From contig DASZEJ010000063.1 of NCBI GenBank assembly GCA_035940955.1, positions 17,682-81,681 of the forward strand: a DNA stretch of 64,000 bases, read 5' to 3'. This document shows, in pieces, positions 26,924-35,733 of this stretch. The stretch is from CADCVT01 sp035940955. GTDB taxonomy: Bacteria > Actinomycetota > Thermoleophilia > Solirubrobacterales > Solirubrobacteraceae. The notes beneath the pieces are model-generated. The model saw only the letters and a list, made by a program, of their open reading frames with translations. It was not told where the DNA came from and searched no databases. Within the stretch, counting starts at the first letter, position 1. Every line of letters begins with the position of its first letter. A program made the translations under genes and the position numbers.

Positions 26924-27676
26924 CTTCCGCTTCGTCTGGCCGTGGATCTGGCAGACTCGGCTCTCGGACACGCCGAGGACGTCGCCGATCTCCGACAGCG
27001 TCAGGTTCTTCACGTAGAGCAGGACCGCGATCTCGCGCTCGCGCTCGGGCAGGCGGCCGAACGCGTCGCGGAAGCGCTCCTTGGCCATCGTCCGGCCGGT
27101 GGCGTGCTCGGGGTCGAGCCGGTCGTCGGAGGACGCGAGCGTGTCGACCTGCTCGATGGCGGTCGACGAGTCGTCGGTGAGGACGACGGCGTTCAGCGAC
27201 GTCACGTCGGACTGGGCGATGTCCGTGCGGTGCCGGCGCAGCTCGGCGACGGTGATGCCGAGCGCCTCGGCCAGCTCCTCCCGCGTCGGCCGGCGGGTGT
27301 GCAGCGCGGTGAACTCCTCGACGGCCTTCTCGATGTCGCGCTCCCACCGGCGGACCGAGCGCGGCGCCCAGTCCTGCCGGCGCAGCTCGTCGAGGACCGC
27401 CCCGTGCACGCGCGTCCAGGCGTACTGCTCGAGCGTCGCGCCCTTGCCCGGGTCGTACCGGTCGATCGACTGGATCAGGGCCTCGAGGCCGACCGAGATG
27501 AAGTCCTCGGCCTCGGCGTGCGCGGGCATCTCGCGCACCTTGCGGTACACGATGAACTTGACGAGCGGGGCGAGCGTCAGGACCAGGCGGTCGCGCAGGC
27601 GCGGGTCGGCGCTGACGCTGTAGCGCTTCCACAGCGCCTGCAGCTCGTCGGAGGAGGCGCGGCGGGGCGTCGTCAT
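26873..27676 (-). CDS. RNA polymerase sigma factor, FliA/WhiG (sigma-28) type
   Basis: Group 3 sigma factor of 267 aa. Region 2 contains LVKFIVYRKVREMPAHAEAE, then DFISVGLEALIQSIDRYDPG (core binding) and ATLEQYAWTRVHGAVLDELR (-10 recognition). Region 3 has RRPTREELAEALGITVAEL. Region 4 ends LTLSEIGDVLGVSESRVCQI, the -35 helix-turn-helix. In flagellates this type reads motility genes; in Streptomyces WhiG controls sporulation. I start at ATG 27676 (MTTPRRASSDEL). No anti-sigma factor is adjacent. A near-consensus sigma-28 promoter lies upstream of the giant adhesin at 51521-51548. Confidence 0.92.
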   Translation of the reverse strand: MTTPRRASSDELQALWKRYSVSADPRLRDRLVLTLAPLVKFIVYRKVREMPAHAEAEDFISVGLEALIQSIDRYDPGKGATLEQYAWTRVHGAVLDELRRQDWAPRSVRRWERDIEKAVEEFTALHTRRPTREELAEALGITVAELRRHRTDIAQSDVTSLNAVVLTDDSSTAIEQVDTLASSDDRLDPEHATGRTMAKERFRDAFGRLPEREREIAVLLYVKNLTLSEIGDVLGVSESRVCQIHGQTKRKLRAALDEDAALFHLVA

Positions 27677-27833
27677 CGTCGCCACAGTTACCGGCCGCCC
27701 CCTGCGGTTCCTGCTCCGGTGCAACCTTTGCGCAGGTTTGGGCGGAAAAGCGGGCGCTCGGTGCGTCGATGCTCCATGTTCCTGTCAACGCTCTTGCGCG
27801 CACGAGGTTGGACGGCGGGGTAGGGAGCGACGC

Positions 27834-28247
27834 GTGCAGCGCACCTCCAAGCGGCGGATCGCCCGCTTCGTCACCAACCGGCTCGTCAACCCGATCTTCC
27901 GGCCCCTCGCCGAGCGCGGCCTCGCGGGACCGTCGCTCGCGGTGTTGGAGACGACCGGGCGCCGCAGCGGCCAGCCCCGCCGCACCCCGGTCGGCAACGG
28001 CCTGCGCGGCAGCCACTTCTGGATCGTCACCGAGCACGGTTGGGGCGCGGCCTACGTGAAGAACATCCAGGCGGACCCCCGCGTCCGCGTCCGCGTCGGC
28101 CGCCGCTGGCGGACCGGGACCGCGCACATCCTCCCCGACGACGACCCCGACCAGCGCCTGCGGTGGCTCCGCCGCCCGGTCAACGACTCGATGCTGCGGG
28201 CGATGTCGACGGAGCGGCTGGTGATCCGGGTGGACCTGGACTCCTGA
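27834..28247 (+). CDS. Deazaflavin-dependent nitroreductase-family protein
   Basis: Protein of 137 aa, split-barrel fold of the Ddn/F420H2-dependent reductase family. LAVLETTGRRSGQPRRTPVGNG is broken here as LAVLETTGRRSG and QPRRTPVG, the family's cofactor-binding signature; FWIVTEHGWGAAYVKNIQ and DPRVRVRVGRRW complete the barrel. F420-linked enzymes of this type reduce quinones or nitro compounds. The GTG start at 27834 follows GGGAGCG as a weak ribosome site. It is divergent from the sigma-factor gene with 157 bp between starts, in which I see no clear operator. Confidence 0.83.
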   Translation: MQRTSKRRIARFVTNRLVNPIFRPLAERGLAGPSLAVLETTGRRSGQPRRTPVGNGLRGSHFWIVTEHGWGAAYVKNIQADPRVRVRVGRRWRTGTAHILPDDDPDQRLRWLRRPVNDSMLRAMSTERLVIRVDLDS

Positions 28248-28325
28248 GCGCGTCGCAGGGCTCCCGCGCACGAGCCGTCCGACGCGCGTGCCAGTCTGAG
28301 AGGTTCTCTGTCCGGCGGCGCGGCC

Positions 28326-28727
28326 ATGCTTCCGCCGGTGCACTGGATGCTCGATCGCCTGCCGCTCGCCGTCGCCTCCGCCGCGACGGTCTACGCGCTG
28401 CTCGAGTTCGAGATCGCGGATCACCCGAAGCTGCCGGTCATCGACGGCTGGCTGTCGGCGCAGGACGCGCGGGTCGTCGCGAAGGCCGTGCTGCTCGCCG
28501 GGGTGTTCGTCGCCGTCTACATCGTCGCGGCGATCGCGTGGAGGTCGCTGCTCCATGCAACGCCCACCCGGCTCAAGGGCCCGCTCGGGTTCGAGCTGGA
28601 CTGGTCACCGGAGGACGCGAAGGGGCTGCGGGACGTGGACGAGCGGCAGCAGGACGACCTGGACAAGCTCGCGACGCTGGTTCGCGACCTGGCCGCGAAG
28701 GTGAAGACGCTGGAGCGCCGCAAGTGA
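28326..28727 (+). CDS. Small two-helix membrane protein with coiled-coil tail
   Basis: Protein of 133 aa of unknown function. Two hydrophobic segments (about 13-30 and 51-72, the second being VVAKAVLLAGVFVAVYIVAA) are followed by a cytoplasmic charged tail with a heptad-like stretch (DDLDKLATLVRDLAAKVKTL) at the end. The layout suggests a membrane-tethered coiled coil that could oligomerise. The next gene also encodes one charged helix plus one hydrophobic region, 47 bp downstream. Confidence 0.65.
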   Translation: MLPPVHWMLDRLPLAVASAATVYALLEFEIADHPKLPVIDGWLSAQDARVVAKAVLLAGVFVAVYIVAAIAWRSLLHATPTRLKGPLGFELDWSPEDAKGLRDVDERQQDDLDKLATLVRDLAAKVKTLERRK

Positions 28728-28761
28728 GGCCCCACCCGTGATGGAGCACGCGTCTGCAGGG

Positions 28762-28767
28762 TACATT
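28762..28767 (+). promoter_or_regulatory. Leaderless-type -10 box before GTG 28774
   Basis: TACATT, 6 nt before a GTG. It argues that the small membrane protein starts at 28774 rather than at the upstream GTG/ATG pair (28738/28741). Confidence 0.45.
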
Positions 28768-28773
28768 GACCGT

Positions 28774-29082
28774 GTGCCCACCACCTCGGATGACCTCGTC
28801 AGGCGCGCCGAGGACATCCTCGCAAGCACCGCAGAGACGCGCCGGTACGTCGGCGCGCGATGGGACGAAGTCGAGGCGCGCGCGCGAGCGCGTGCGCAGC
28901 AGGCCGCGGGGCGCGAGCGGCAGGTCCGCCGCCAGCAGCGGCGAAGCGCCGCGCTCTTCCTGGCGATCGCGGTGCTGCTCGCGGCGGCGGCGCTCCTCGG
29001 CGGCGGCGTGACGGGCACGGTCGCCGCCGCGCTCGCTGCGATGCTCGCCGTCGCCGGCGCGGCGTCGGTAGCCGCGCGCTGA
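28774..29082 (+). CDS. Small membrane protein with basic coiled coil
   Basis: Protein of 102 aa (114 aa if translation begins at 28738). An N-terminal soluble part (PTTSDDLVRRAEDILA) leads into a strongly basic helix rich in Arg and Gln, then two close hydrophobic stretches (SAALFLAIAVLLAAAALLG and a second Ala-rich one) at the C-terminus. I do not recognise a family. It lies back to back (10 bp) with the convergent aminotransferase gene. Confidence 0.6.
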   Translation: MPTTSDDLVRRAEDILASTAETRRYVGARWDEVEARARARAQQAAGRERQVRRQQRRSAALFLAIAVLLAAAALLGGGVTGTVAAALAAMLAVAGAASVAAR

Positions 29083-29092
29083 TCGCGCGGGA

Positions 29093-30349
29093 CTACTCCG
29101 CCGCCGCCACCCCGAGCGCCTCGTCGAGGATCCCCAGCCCGCGCTCGAGCTGGTCGTCTTCGATGACGTGCGGGACGAGGACGCGGACGACGTTGCCGTC
29201 GTAGCCGCACGAGAGGAGCACGAGGCCGCGCTCGCGGGCCGCCTGGGTGGTCGCGTACGCCTGCTCGCGGGTCTCGAGCTCCATCGCCAGCATCGGGCCG
29301 AGGCCGCGGACCTCGCCGACGATCGGGTGGCGCGCGGCCATCGCGTCGAGCCGCTCGCGCAGCACCCGCCCCAGCCGCTCGGTCCGCTCGCGGAACTCGG
29401 GGGACGCGACGATGTCGAGCACCGCGACGGCCGCCGCGCACGACAGCGGGTTGCCGCCGAACGTGCCGCCGAGGCCGCCCTTCTCCGGCGCGTCCATGAT
29501 CTCGGCGCGCGCGGTGACCGCCGCCAGCGGCAGGCCGCCGCCGAGCGACTTGCCGCTGACCAGCACGTCGGGCTCGACGCCGTGGTGCTCGATCGCCCAC
29601 ACCGGCCCGGTCCGGCCCATGCCGGCCTGGACCTCATCGTCGACGTAGACGATCCCGTGCTCGTCGCACGTCGCGCGCAGCGCCCGGAGGAAGTCGGCGG
29701 GCATGGGGATGAACCCGCCCTCGCCCTGCACGGGCTCGAGGACGAGGCAGGCCACGTCGCCGGGGTCGACGTCCTCCCTGAAGATCGCGTGCAGGCCCGC
29801 GAGCGCGTCCTCGGTCGTGATCCCGCGCAGCGGGTACGGCGCGGGCGCGCGGTACACCTCGCCGGCGAGCGGGCCGAACCCGTGCTTGTACGGGTGGACC
29901 TTCGTCGTCATCGCCATCGTCAGGTTCGTCCGCCCGTGGAACCCGCGGTCGAAGACGACCACCGCGCGCCGCCCGGTGTAGGCGCGCGCGACCTTGACCG
30001 CGTTCTCCACCGCCTCGGCCCCCGAGTTGACCAGCAGCGACTTCTGCTCGTCGCCGCGGCACGGCGAGAGGTCGGCGAGCCGCCGGCACACCTCGACGTA
30101 CGGCTCGTACATCGCGACCATGAAGCACTGGTGCAGGTAGAGGTCGGCCTGCTCGTGGATCGCCGCGACGACCTCGGGCGCGCCGTGCCCGAAGTTGAGG
30201 CACCCGAGCCCGCCGGCGAAGTCCACGAGCTCGGTGCCCTCGGCGTCGGTGATGAGCGCGCCCTGGGCGCGGGCGGCGACGATCGGCGGCGTCGCGACCG
30301 CCCCGGAGACGTAGCGCTGACGAAGGTCACTGACCGTTTGGGCGTCCAT
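29093..30349 (-). CDS. Class III aminotransferase (4-aminobutyrate/putrescine-type)
   Basis: PLP enzyme of 418 aa, fold type I. Landmarks are SLLVNSGAEAVENAVKVARA (cofactor phosphate), FHGRTNLTMAMT, VLEPVQGEGGF, YVDDEVQAGMGRTG (the Asp that pairs with the PLP nitrogen) and VSGKSLGGGLPL with the Schiff-base K267. The family covers 4-aminobutyrate, putrescine and similar omega-amino donors. It is divergent from agmatinase (46 bp between starts), so a role in agmatine/putrescine breakdown is likely. The ATG start has a TAGGGT box exactly 7 nt upstream. Confidence 0.9.
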   Translation of the reverse strand: MDAQTVSDLRQRYVSGAVATPPIVAARAQGALITDAEGTELVDFAGGLGCLNFGHGAPEVVAAIHEQADLYLHQCFMVAMYEPYVEVCRRLADLSPCRGDEQKSLLVNSGAEAVENAVKVARAYTGRRAVVVFDRGFHGRTNLTMAMTTKVHPYKHGFGPLAGEVYRAPAPYPLRGITTEDALAGLHAIFREDVDPGDVACLVLEPVQGEGGFIPMPADFLRALRATCDEHGIVYVDDEVQAGMGRTGPVWAIEHHGVEPDVLVSGKSLGGGLPLAAVTARAEIMDAPEKGGLGGTFGGNPLSCAAAVAVLDIVASPEFRERTERLGRVLRERLDAMAARHPIVGEVRGLGPMLAMELETREQAYATTQAARERGLVLLSCGYDGNVVRVLVPHVIEDDQLERGLGILDEALGVAAAE

Positions 30350-30356
30350 GGTCGCG

Positions 30357-30383
30357 ACCCTATCCGCGGGCGGCAGGTACGTT
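30357..30383. promoter_or_regulatory. Back-to-back -10 boxes of the aminotransferase and agmatinase genes
   Basis: TAGGGT on the minus strand (30362-30357) is 7 nt before the aminotransferase ATG. TACGTT on the plus strand (30378-30383) is 11 nt before the agmatinase ATG. The short shared region suggests joint regulation of the two genes. Confidence 0.45.
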
Positions 30384-30394
30384 CCGTCGCGGAC

Positions 30395-31336
30395 ATGCAC
30401 CATCGCCCCGCCGACTCGTCCAAGACGCCGCGGTTCACCGGGCCGCGGACCTTCATGCGGCTGCCGCACGTCACCGACCTCGACGGCGTGGACGCCGCGA
30501 TCTGCGGGATCCCGACCGACGACGCCGTGTCGTTCCGCTCCGGCGCCCGCTTCGGCCCGGAGGCGATCCGCAGCGCGTCGGTCCTCCTGCGCCCCTACAA
30601 CCCGCGGCTGAAGGTCGACGTCGTCGAGCGCCTCTCGATGGTCGACTTCGGCGATGCGCCGACCGTCCCGGGCTACCACCTCGAGTCGCTCGAGCGGATC
30701 GAGGCGTTCCTGCGGCCGGTCCACGAGGCGGGCGTCGTGCCGCTGTGCCTCGGCGGCGACCACTCGATGGTGCTCGCCGAGCTGCGCGCCGCCGCGGCCG
30801 TCCACGGCACGCTCGCGCTCGTCCACCTCGACGCCCACGCGGACGTGTGGGACCAGTACTACGGCGTCAGGCACTTCCACGGCACGGTGTTCAAGCGGGC
30901 GGTCGAGGAGGGGCTCGTCGACCCGGCGCGGTCGGTGCAGGCGGGGATGCGCGGCACGCTGTACGGCGAGTCCGACGTCGAGGCGCCGCGCGAGCTGGGC
31001 TACGAGGCGATCTACATGGAGGAGCTCGAACAGCTGACGCCGGAGCAGTACGGCGACCGCGTCCGTGCGCGGGTCGGCGACGCGCCCGCCTTCCTCTCGT
31101 TCGACGTCGACTTCGTCGACCCCGCGTTCGCGCCCGGGACCGGCACGCCCGAGGTCGGCGGCCCGACGAGCGGCCAGGCGATGGCCTACCTGCGCGCCCT
31201 GACCGGCGTCGACTTCCGCGCCTTCGACTGCGTCGAGCTGTCGCCGCCCTACGACCCGGCGGGCGTCACCGCGTGGCTGGCGGCCAGCGCGTGCCACGAG
31301 ATGCTGTCGCTGCTCGCGCTGCGCCGCGGGGCGTGA
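30395..31336 (+). CDS. speB: Agmatinase / arginase-family ureohydrolase
   Basis: Binuclear Mn hydrolase of 313 aa that splits a guanidino group to give urea. Metal ligands are in LCLGGDHSMVLAEL, VHLDAHADVWD and SFDVDFVDPAFAPGTGTPE, and the substrate loop includes FRSGARFGPEAIR near the N-terminus. The last motifs fit agmatinase or guanidinobutyrase better than arginase. Its neighbour, a class III aminotransferase, could take putrescine or 4-guanidinobutyrate-derived 4-aminobutyrate further. It overlaps the next gene by GTGA. Confidence 0.9.
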   Translation: MHHRPADSSKTPRFTGPRTFMRLPHVTDLDGVDAAICGIPTDDAVSFRSGARFGPEAIRSASVLLRPYNPRLKVDVVERLSMVDFGDAPTVPGYHLESLERIEAFLRPVHEAGVVPLCLGGDHSMVLAELRAAAAVHGTLALVHLDAHADVWDQYYGVRHFHGTVFKRAVEEGLVDPARSVQAGMRGTLYGESDVEAPRELGYEAIYMEELEQLTPEQYGDRVRARVGDAPAFLSFDVDFVDPAFAPGTGTPEVGGPTSGQAMAYLRALTGVDFRAFDCVELSPPYDPAGVTAWLAASACHEMLSLLALRRGA

Positions 31337-31737
31337 CCCGCGGCCACTGGCTGAAGACGCTCGGCCGCGCCGGCTGGTCGCTGCCGGACGCGTGGCTGGA
31401 GGGCGACGGCAGCGCCCGGGTGAGGCGCACCGCGTTCCCGCGCCGCCCGCGCATCGAGCCCGGCGACCGCCTCGTCTACTACGCCGCCGGCTGGAAGGCC
31501 GTGTTCGCGCTCGTCGAGGCGACCGCGCCGCCGACCGACGAGGACCCGCCGTGGCCGCACTGGCCGTGGACGGTCGCCGTCGAGCCGCTCGTCGTCGTGC
31601 CGCTGCTGAGCAACGCGCCGCCGGTCGAGGCGCTCGGCATCGCCCCGCGGTCGATGTCGCAGCAGTCCCACATCCGCATCACGCCCGAGCAGTACGCCCG
31701 CGCCGTCGAGGCGATCGCCAGCGTCGCGGCGGGCTAG
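31333..31737 (+). CDS. EVE/PUA-like small protein, function unknown
   Basis: Protein of 134 aa. RIEPGDRLVYYAAGWKAVFA, then LVEATAPP and WPWTVAVEPLVVVPLL, form an all-beta core like the EVE or PUA-like fold that binds modified bases or RNA; similarity is by pattern only. The ending SMSQQSHIRITPEQYARAVE is helical. The GTG start overlaps the agmatinase stop, so the two are co-translated. It ends 3 bp before the convergent glutamate-synthase-like gene. Confidence 0.65.
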   Translation: MTRGHWLKTLGRAGWSLPDAWLEGDGSARVRRTAFPRRPRIEPGDRLVYYAAGWKAVFALVEATAPPTDEDPPWPHWPWTVAVEPLVVVPLLSNAPPVEALGIAPRSMSQQSHIRITPEQYARAVEAIASVAAG

Positions 31738-31740
31738 TTG

Positions 31741-33411
31741 CTAGTCCCCGGCGGCCGCGCCGCCGGAGCCGCCGCTCGCGGTCGTCAGCTCGGCCTCGCC
31801 GCCGTCGCCGTCGCCGGTCCCCGCCTCGTCGCCGACGACCGGCCCGCGCTGCGGCCCGGGCTGCGGCGGCCGCTCGGCCGGCGGGCCGATCAGCGCCTCG
31901 ATCTCCCGCGCGCGGTCGGCGGCGATCTCGCGCCACTCGGGGTCGTAGCCGAACACGTCCTCCAGCCGCGCGGTCGAGTAGCGCTCGCCGACGAGCTCGA
32001 CGTGGTCGGGCGTCATCAGCGCCGGGTGGCGGACGCCGCACGAGCGCGACAGCGACAGCAGCTCGCCCCGCAGCGCCCGGACGTAGTTCGCCGCGCGCGC
32101 GGACTTGACGTCGGGGTCCAGGCCGTGCATCAGCCACTTCGACTGGGTCGCCACGCCGGTCGGGCACGTCCCCGTGTGGCACCGCTGCGCCTGGATGCAG
32201 CCGACCGCCAGCATCGCCTCGCGCCCCACGTTGACCATGTCGCAGCCGAGCGCGAACGCGAACAGCGCGCTGTCGGGCAGCCCGAGCCGGCCCGCGCCGA
32301 CGAAGACGACGTCGCGGGCGATCCCCGCGCGGCTGAACGTCGCGAACACCCGTGAGAACCCGATCTTGAACGGCATCGAGACGTGGTCGGAGAAGGTCAG
32401 CGGCGCCGCGCCCGTGCCGCCCTCGGACCCGTCGATCGCCAGGTAGTCCGGCCCGCCGCCCGTGGCGGCCATCCGGTCGGCCAGCTCCTCCCAGAAGTCC
32501 ATCCGCCCGACCGCCGCCTTGATTCCCACCGGCAGGCCGGTGGCCTCGGCGATCGTCTCGACGAACTCGACCAGCTCGTCGACGTTCGAGAACGCGGTGT
32601 GCCGCGCCGGCGACACGCAGTCCCTGCCCACCGGGACGCCGCGGATCGCCGCGATCTCGGGCGTCACCTTCGCGCCGGGGAGCATCCCGCCGAGGCCCGG
32701 CTTCGCGCCCTGCGAGAGCTTGATCTCGATCGCGCGCACGGGCGCCTCGGCGACCCGCTCGCGCAGGCGCTCGAGCGAGAACCGCCCGTCCTCGCCGCGG
32801 CAGCCGAAGTAGCCGGTCCCGATCTGGTAGATCAGCTCGCCGCCGTGCTTGTGCGCGGGCGCGAGGCCGCCCTCGCCGGTGTTGTGCAGGCACGGCGCCA
32901 GCTTCGCCCCGCGGTTGAGCGCCTCGACGGCGCGCGGCGACAGCGAGCCGTAGCTCATGCCGGAGATGTTCACGATCGACTCGGGCCGGAACGCGTGCCG
33001 CCGGCGGTGCGCGCCGCCCAGCACCTTCGGCGCGGGGATCAGGTACTCCGGCCCGGACCCCGTCGTCCCCTTGCGCGGCGGCGCTTCGGGGAACGTCGCC
33101 TGCTTGAGGATCAGCAGGCCGTCGACGTTCTCCAGGTCGTTGTCCGTGCCGAACCCGAACGTGTTGATCTCGTTCTTCGACGACGCGTAGACCCACCGCC
33201 GCTGGTCGCGGGAGAACGGGCGCTCCTCGTCGTTCGAGGTGACGATGTACTGCCGCAGCTCCGGCCCGACCTCCTCGAGCAGGTACCGGAAGTGGCCCAC
33301 GACCGGGAAGTTCCGCAGGATCGCGTGGCGCCGCTGGAGAAGGTCGTAGCCGGCCACCCCGGCCACCGCCGCGCCGGCAGCCGCGGACCCGATGCGGCGA
33401 AGCGCTCCCAC
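31741..33411 (-). CDS. FMN-binding glutamate synthase-like protein
   Basis: Protein of 556 aa with the GltB2 (FMN and Fe-S) domain alone. A short hydrophobic N-terminus (GSAAAGAAVAGVAGYDL) suggests membrane association. NISGMSYGSLSPRAVEALN, IEIKLSQGAKPGLGG, IDGSEGGTGAAP and GAGRLGLPDSALFAFALGCD are FMN/substrate segments. GCIQAQRCHTGTCPTGVATQ holds the [3Fe-4S] cysteines. It lacks the glutaminase and ammonia-channel linker of full glutamate synthase, as usual for this stand-alone family, whose reaction is not settled. A Gly/Pro-rich acidic tail of about 50 aa is extra. GTG start. Confidence 0.88.
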   Translation of the reverse strand: MGALRRIGSAAAGAAVAGVAGYDLLQRRHAILRNFPVVGHFRYLLEEVGPELRQYIVTSNDEERPFSRDQRRWVYASSKNEINTFGFGTDNDLENVDGLLILKQATFPEAPPRKGTTGSGPEYLIPAPKVLGGAHRRRHAFRPESIVNISGMSYGSLSPRAVEALNRGAKLAPCLHNTGEGGLAPAHKHGGELIYQIGTGYFGCRGEDGRFSLERLRERVAEAPVRAIEIKLSQGAKPGLGGMLPGAKVTPEIAAIRGVPVGRDCVSPARHTAFSNVDELVEFVETIAEATGLPVGIKAAVGRMDFWEELADRMAATGGGPDYLAIDGSEGGTGAAPLTFSDHVSMPFKIGFSRVFATFSRAGIARDVVFVGAGRLGLPDSALFAFALGCDMVNVGREAMLAVGCIQAQRCHTGTCPTGVATQSKWLMHGLDPDVKSARAANYVRALRGELLSLSRSCGVRHPALMTPDHVELVGERYSTARLEDVFGYDPEWREIAADRAREIEALIGPPAERPPQPGPQRGPVVGDEAGTGDGDGGEAELTTASGGSGGAAAGD

Positions 33412-33527
33412 GCCCTCGCCCTTACCCCGCCGCCGCGCGTGCGACTCAAGTCTCGCCGGGGGCCTCGGCCCGCACGCGTAGGGATTCCCCCGATGCCCGC
33501 CGGTCGGGGGAGGCCCACCATGGCGCC

Positions 33528-35708
33528 ATGCCCTCGACGAACTTCGCCGCCCGAGCCGGCCGCTGGTCCGCCCGTCACCGCCGCGCGGCGATCGCCGGGT
33601 GGCTCGCCTTCGTCGTCCTCGCCGTGGGGATCGGCGGGACGATCGGCACGCAGACGCTCGCCTCGCACGAGAAGGGGGCCGGCGAGTCCGGCCGCGCCGA
33701 CCGCGCGCTGCACGACGCCGGCCTGCGCGACGCCGCCACCGAGACGATCCTCGTCACCGCGCCGAAGGGCGCGACCGTCCACACCCCGATCGTCCAGGAC
33801 GCGATCGCCGACGTGCGCGCCGCGGCGCGGGAGAGCGGGCGGGTGTCGGTCGTGCGCGCGCCCCAGGTCAGCGACGACCGGCGCTCGGCGCTGATCCAGC
33901 TGCAGCTGCGCGGCGACGTCGACCGGGCCGGCGAGGCCGTCGCGCCGATCTCCGCCGCGCTGGACCTCGCGCGCAGCAGCCACCTCGGCGTCGGCATCGA
34001 GCAGACCGGCGACGGCTCGATCATGAAGGCCTACGACGACACGATGGAGAGCGACTTCAAGCGCGCCGAGCTGTTCAGCGTGCCGATCACGTTCGCGATC
34101 CTCTTCCTGGCGTTCGGCGCGCTGGTCGCGGCCGGGATCCCCGTCCTGCTCGGGCTGAGCGCGGTCGCCGCCGGGCTGGGCCTGCTCGCGATCCCCAGCC
34201 AGGCGCTGCCGGTCGAGGAGACCTCCTCGTCGGTCATCCTGCTGATCGGCCTCGCCGTGGGCGTCGACTACGCGCTGTTCTACCTGCGCCGCGAGCGGGA
34301 GGAGCGCGCCGCCGGGCGCAGCGCCGAGGCGGCGCTCGAGGCCGCCGCGGCGACGTCGGGGCGCGCCGTCCTGGTCTCGGGCTTCACGGTCATGGCGTCG
34401 GTCGCCGGCATGTTCGCCGCCGGCAACGCCTGGTACTCGTCGTACGCGGTGGCGATCGTGATCGTCGTCGCGATCGCCATGGCGGGCTCGGTCACCGTCC
34501 TGCCGGCGCTGCTGTCGAAGCTCGGCGACCGCGTCGAGCGCGGCCGGCTGCCGTTCGTGCGCCGCCAGGAGGCGCGGGCCGGCGACGGCGGGCGGGTGTG
34601 GAACGCCGTGCTCGCGCGCGTCCTGCGCCGCCCGCTGCTCTCGGCCGTCGCCGCGACGGCGGTGCTGCTCGCGCTGGCGGCCCCGGTCGCCGGCCTCGAC
34701 CTGCGCGAGCAGGGCATGCGCTCGCTGCCGCAGGACATGCCGGCGGTGACGACGTTCGAGAGGGCGCAGGCGGCGTTCCCCGGAGGCAGCCGGCCGGCCG
34801 TCGTCGCCGTGCAGGCCGGCGACGTGACCGCGCCGCAGGTCCGCGCGGCGATCGAACGGCTCGGCCGCGCCGCCGGCGCCGCGCCCGGGCTCGCCGCTCC
34901 CGTCGGCGTCGACGTCAGCCCCGACCGGCGCGTGGCGCGGGTCGCCGTCCCGCTGGCCGGCGACGGCGTCGAGGACGGCTCGGAGGACGCGCTGGCGACG
35001 CTGCGCGGCGAGGTCGTCCCGAGCACGGTCGGCCGGGTGCCCGGCGTGCGCGCCGACGTGACCGGGCAGACCGCCGCCTCCGTCGACCTGCGCGCGGTGA
35101 CGACCGAGCGCGGGCCGCTCGTCTTCGCGCTCGTCCTCGGCATGGGCTTCCTGGTGCTGACGATGACGTTCCGGTCGATCGTCGTCCCGGTCAAGGCGAT
35201 CGTGCTCAACCTGCTGTCGGTGCTCGCCGCGTACGGCGTGCTCGTGCTCGTCTTCCAGCACGGCTGGGGCGCGTCCCTGCTCGGCTTCGAGCCGACGGGG
35301 AGCATCGCGAGCTGGCTGCCGATCCTGCTGTTCGTGATCCTGTTCGGCCTCTCGATGGACTACCACGTGTTCGTCCTGTCGCGGATCCGCGAGGCGTTCG
35401 ACGGCGGGATGCCGATGGACCGCGCCGTCGAGCACGGGATCAAGAGCACGGCCGGCGTGGTGACGAGCGCGGCGATGGTGATGGTCGCGGTGTTCTCGAT
35501 CTTCGCGACGCTCGGCATCGTGGACCTCAAGCAGTTCGGCGTCGGGCTCGCGGTCGCGGTGCTCGTCGACGCGACGATCGTCCGGGCGGTGCTGCTGCCC
35601 GCGACGATGAAGATGCTGGGGACGTGGAACTGGTACCTGCCGCGCCGCCTCGGCTGGCTGCCGCGGCTCGGCGAGGGGCCCGCCGCGCCGGAGCCCGCGC
35701 GCGCCTGA
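33528..35708 (+). CDS. MMPL-family RND transporter
   Basis: Membrane exporter of 726 aa with about 12 helices in two repeats. Helix 1 (AIAGWLAFVVLAVGIGGTIG) is followed by an extracellular loop with SHEKGAGESGRADRALHDAG, then helices 2-6 including SVILLIGLAVGVDYALFYL with the proton-relay Asp. The second half mirrors it, with ILLFVILFGLSMDYHVFVL. MMPL proteins export lipids, siderophores or drugs; the cargo is unknown here. Its ATG follows GGGGGAGG at some distance. The EamA exporter gene begins 25 bp downstream. Confidence 0.92.
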   Translation: MPSTNFAARAGRWSARHRRAAIAGWLAFVVLAVGIGGTIGTQTLASHEKGAGESGRADRALHDAGLRDAATETILVTAPKGATVHTPIVQDAIADVRAAARESGRVSVVRAPQVSDDRRSALIQLQLRGDVDRAGEAVAPISAALDLARSSHLGVGIEQTGDGSIMKAYDDTMESDFKRAELFSVPITFAILFLAFGALVAAGIPVLLGLSAVAAGLGLLAIPSQALPVEETSSSVILLIGLAVGVDYALFYLRREREERAAGRSAEAALEAAAATSGRAVLVSGFTVMASVAGMFAAGNAWYSSYAVAIVIVVAIAMAGSVTVLPALLSKLGDRVERGRLPFVRRQEARAGDGGRVWNAVLARVLRRPLLSAVAATAVLLALAAPVAGLDLREQGMRSLPQDMPAVTTFERAQAAFPGGSRPAVVAVQAGDVTAPQVRAAIERLGRAAGAAPGLAAPVGVDVSPDRRVARVAVPLAGDGVEDGSEDALATLRGEVVPSTVGRVPGVRADVTGQTAASVDLRAVTTERGPLVFALVLGMGFLVLTMTFRSIVVPVKAIVLNLLSVLAAYGVLVLVFQHGWGASLLGFEPTGSIASWLPILLFVILFGLSMDYHVFVLSRIREAFDGGMPMDRAVEHGIKSTAGVVTSAAMVMVAVFSIFATLGIVDLKQFGVGLAVAVLVDATIVRAVLLPATMKMLGTWNWYLPRRLGWLPRLGEGPAAPEPARA

Positions 35709-35717
35709 CTCGGCGGG

Positions 35718-35723
35718 TACGGT
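35718..35723 (+). promoter_or_regulatory. -10 box close to the EamA transporter start
   Basis: TACGGT, 10 nt before the ATG at 35734, in the 25-bp gap after the MMPL gene. It would give a leader of only 2-4 nt. Confidence 0.35.
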
Positions 35724-35733
35724 CCCGCGGTCC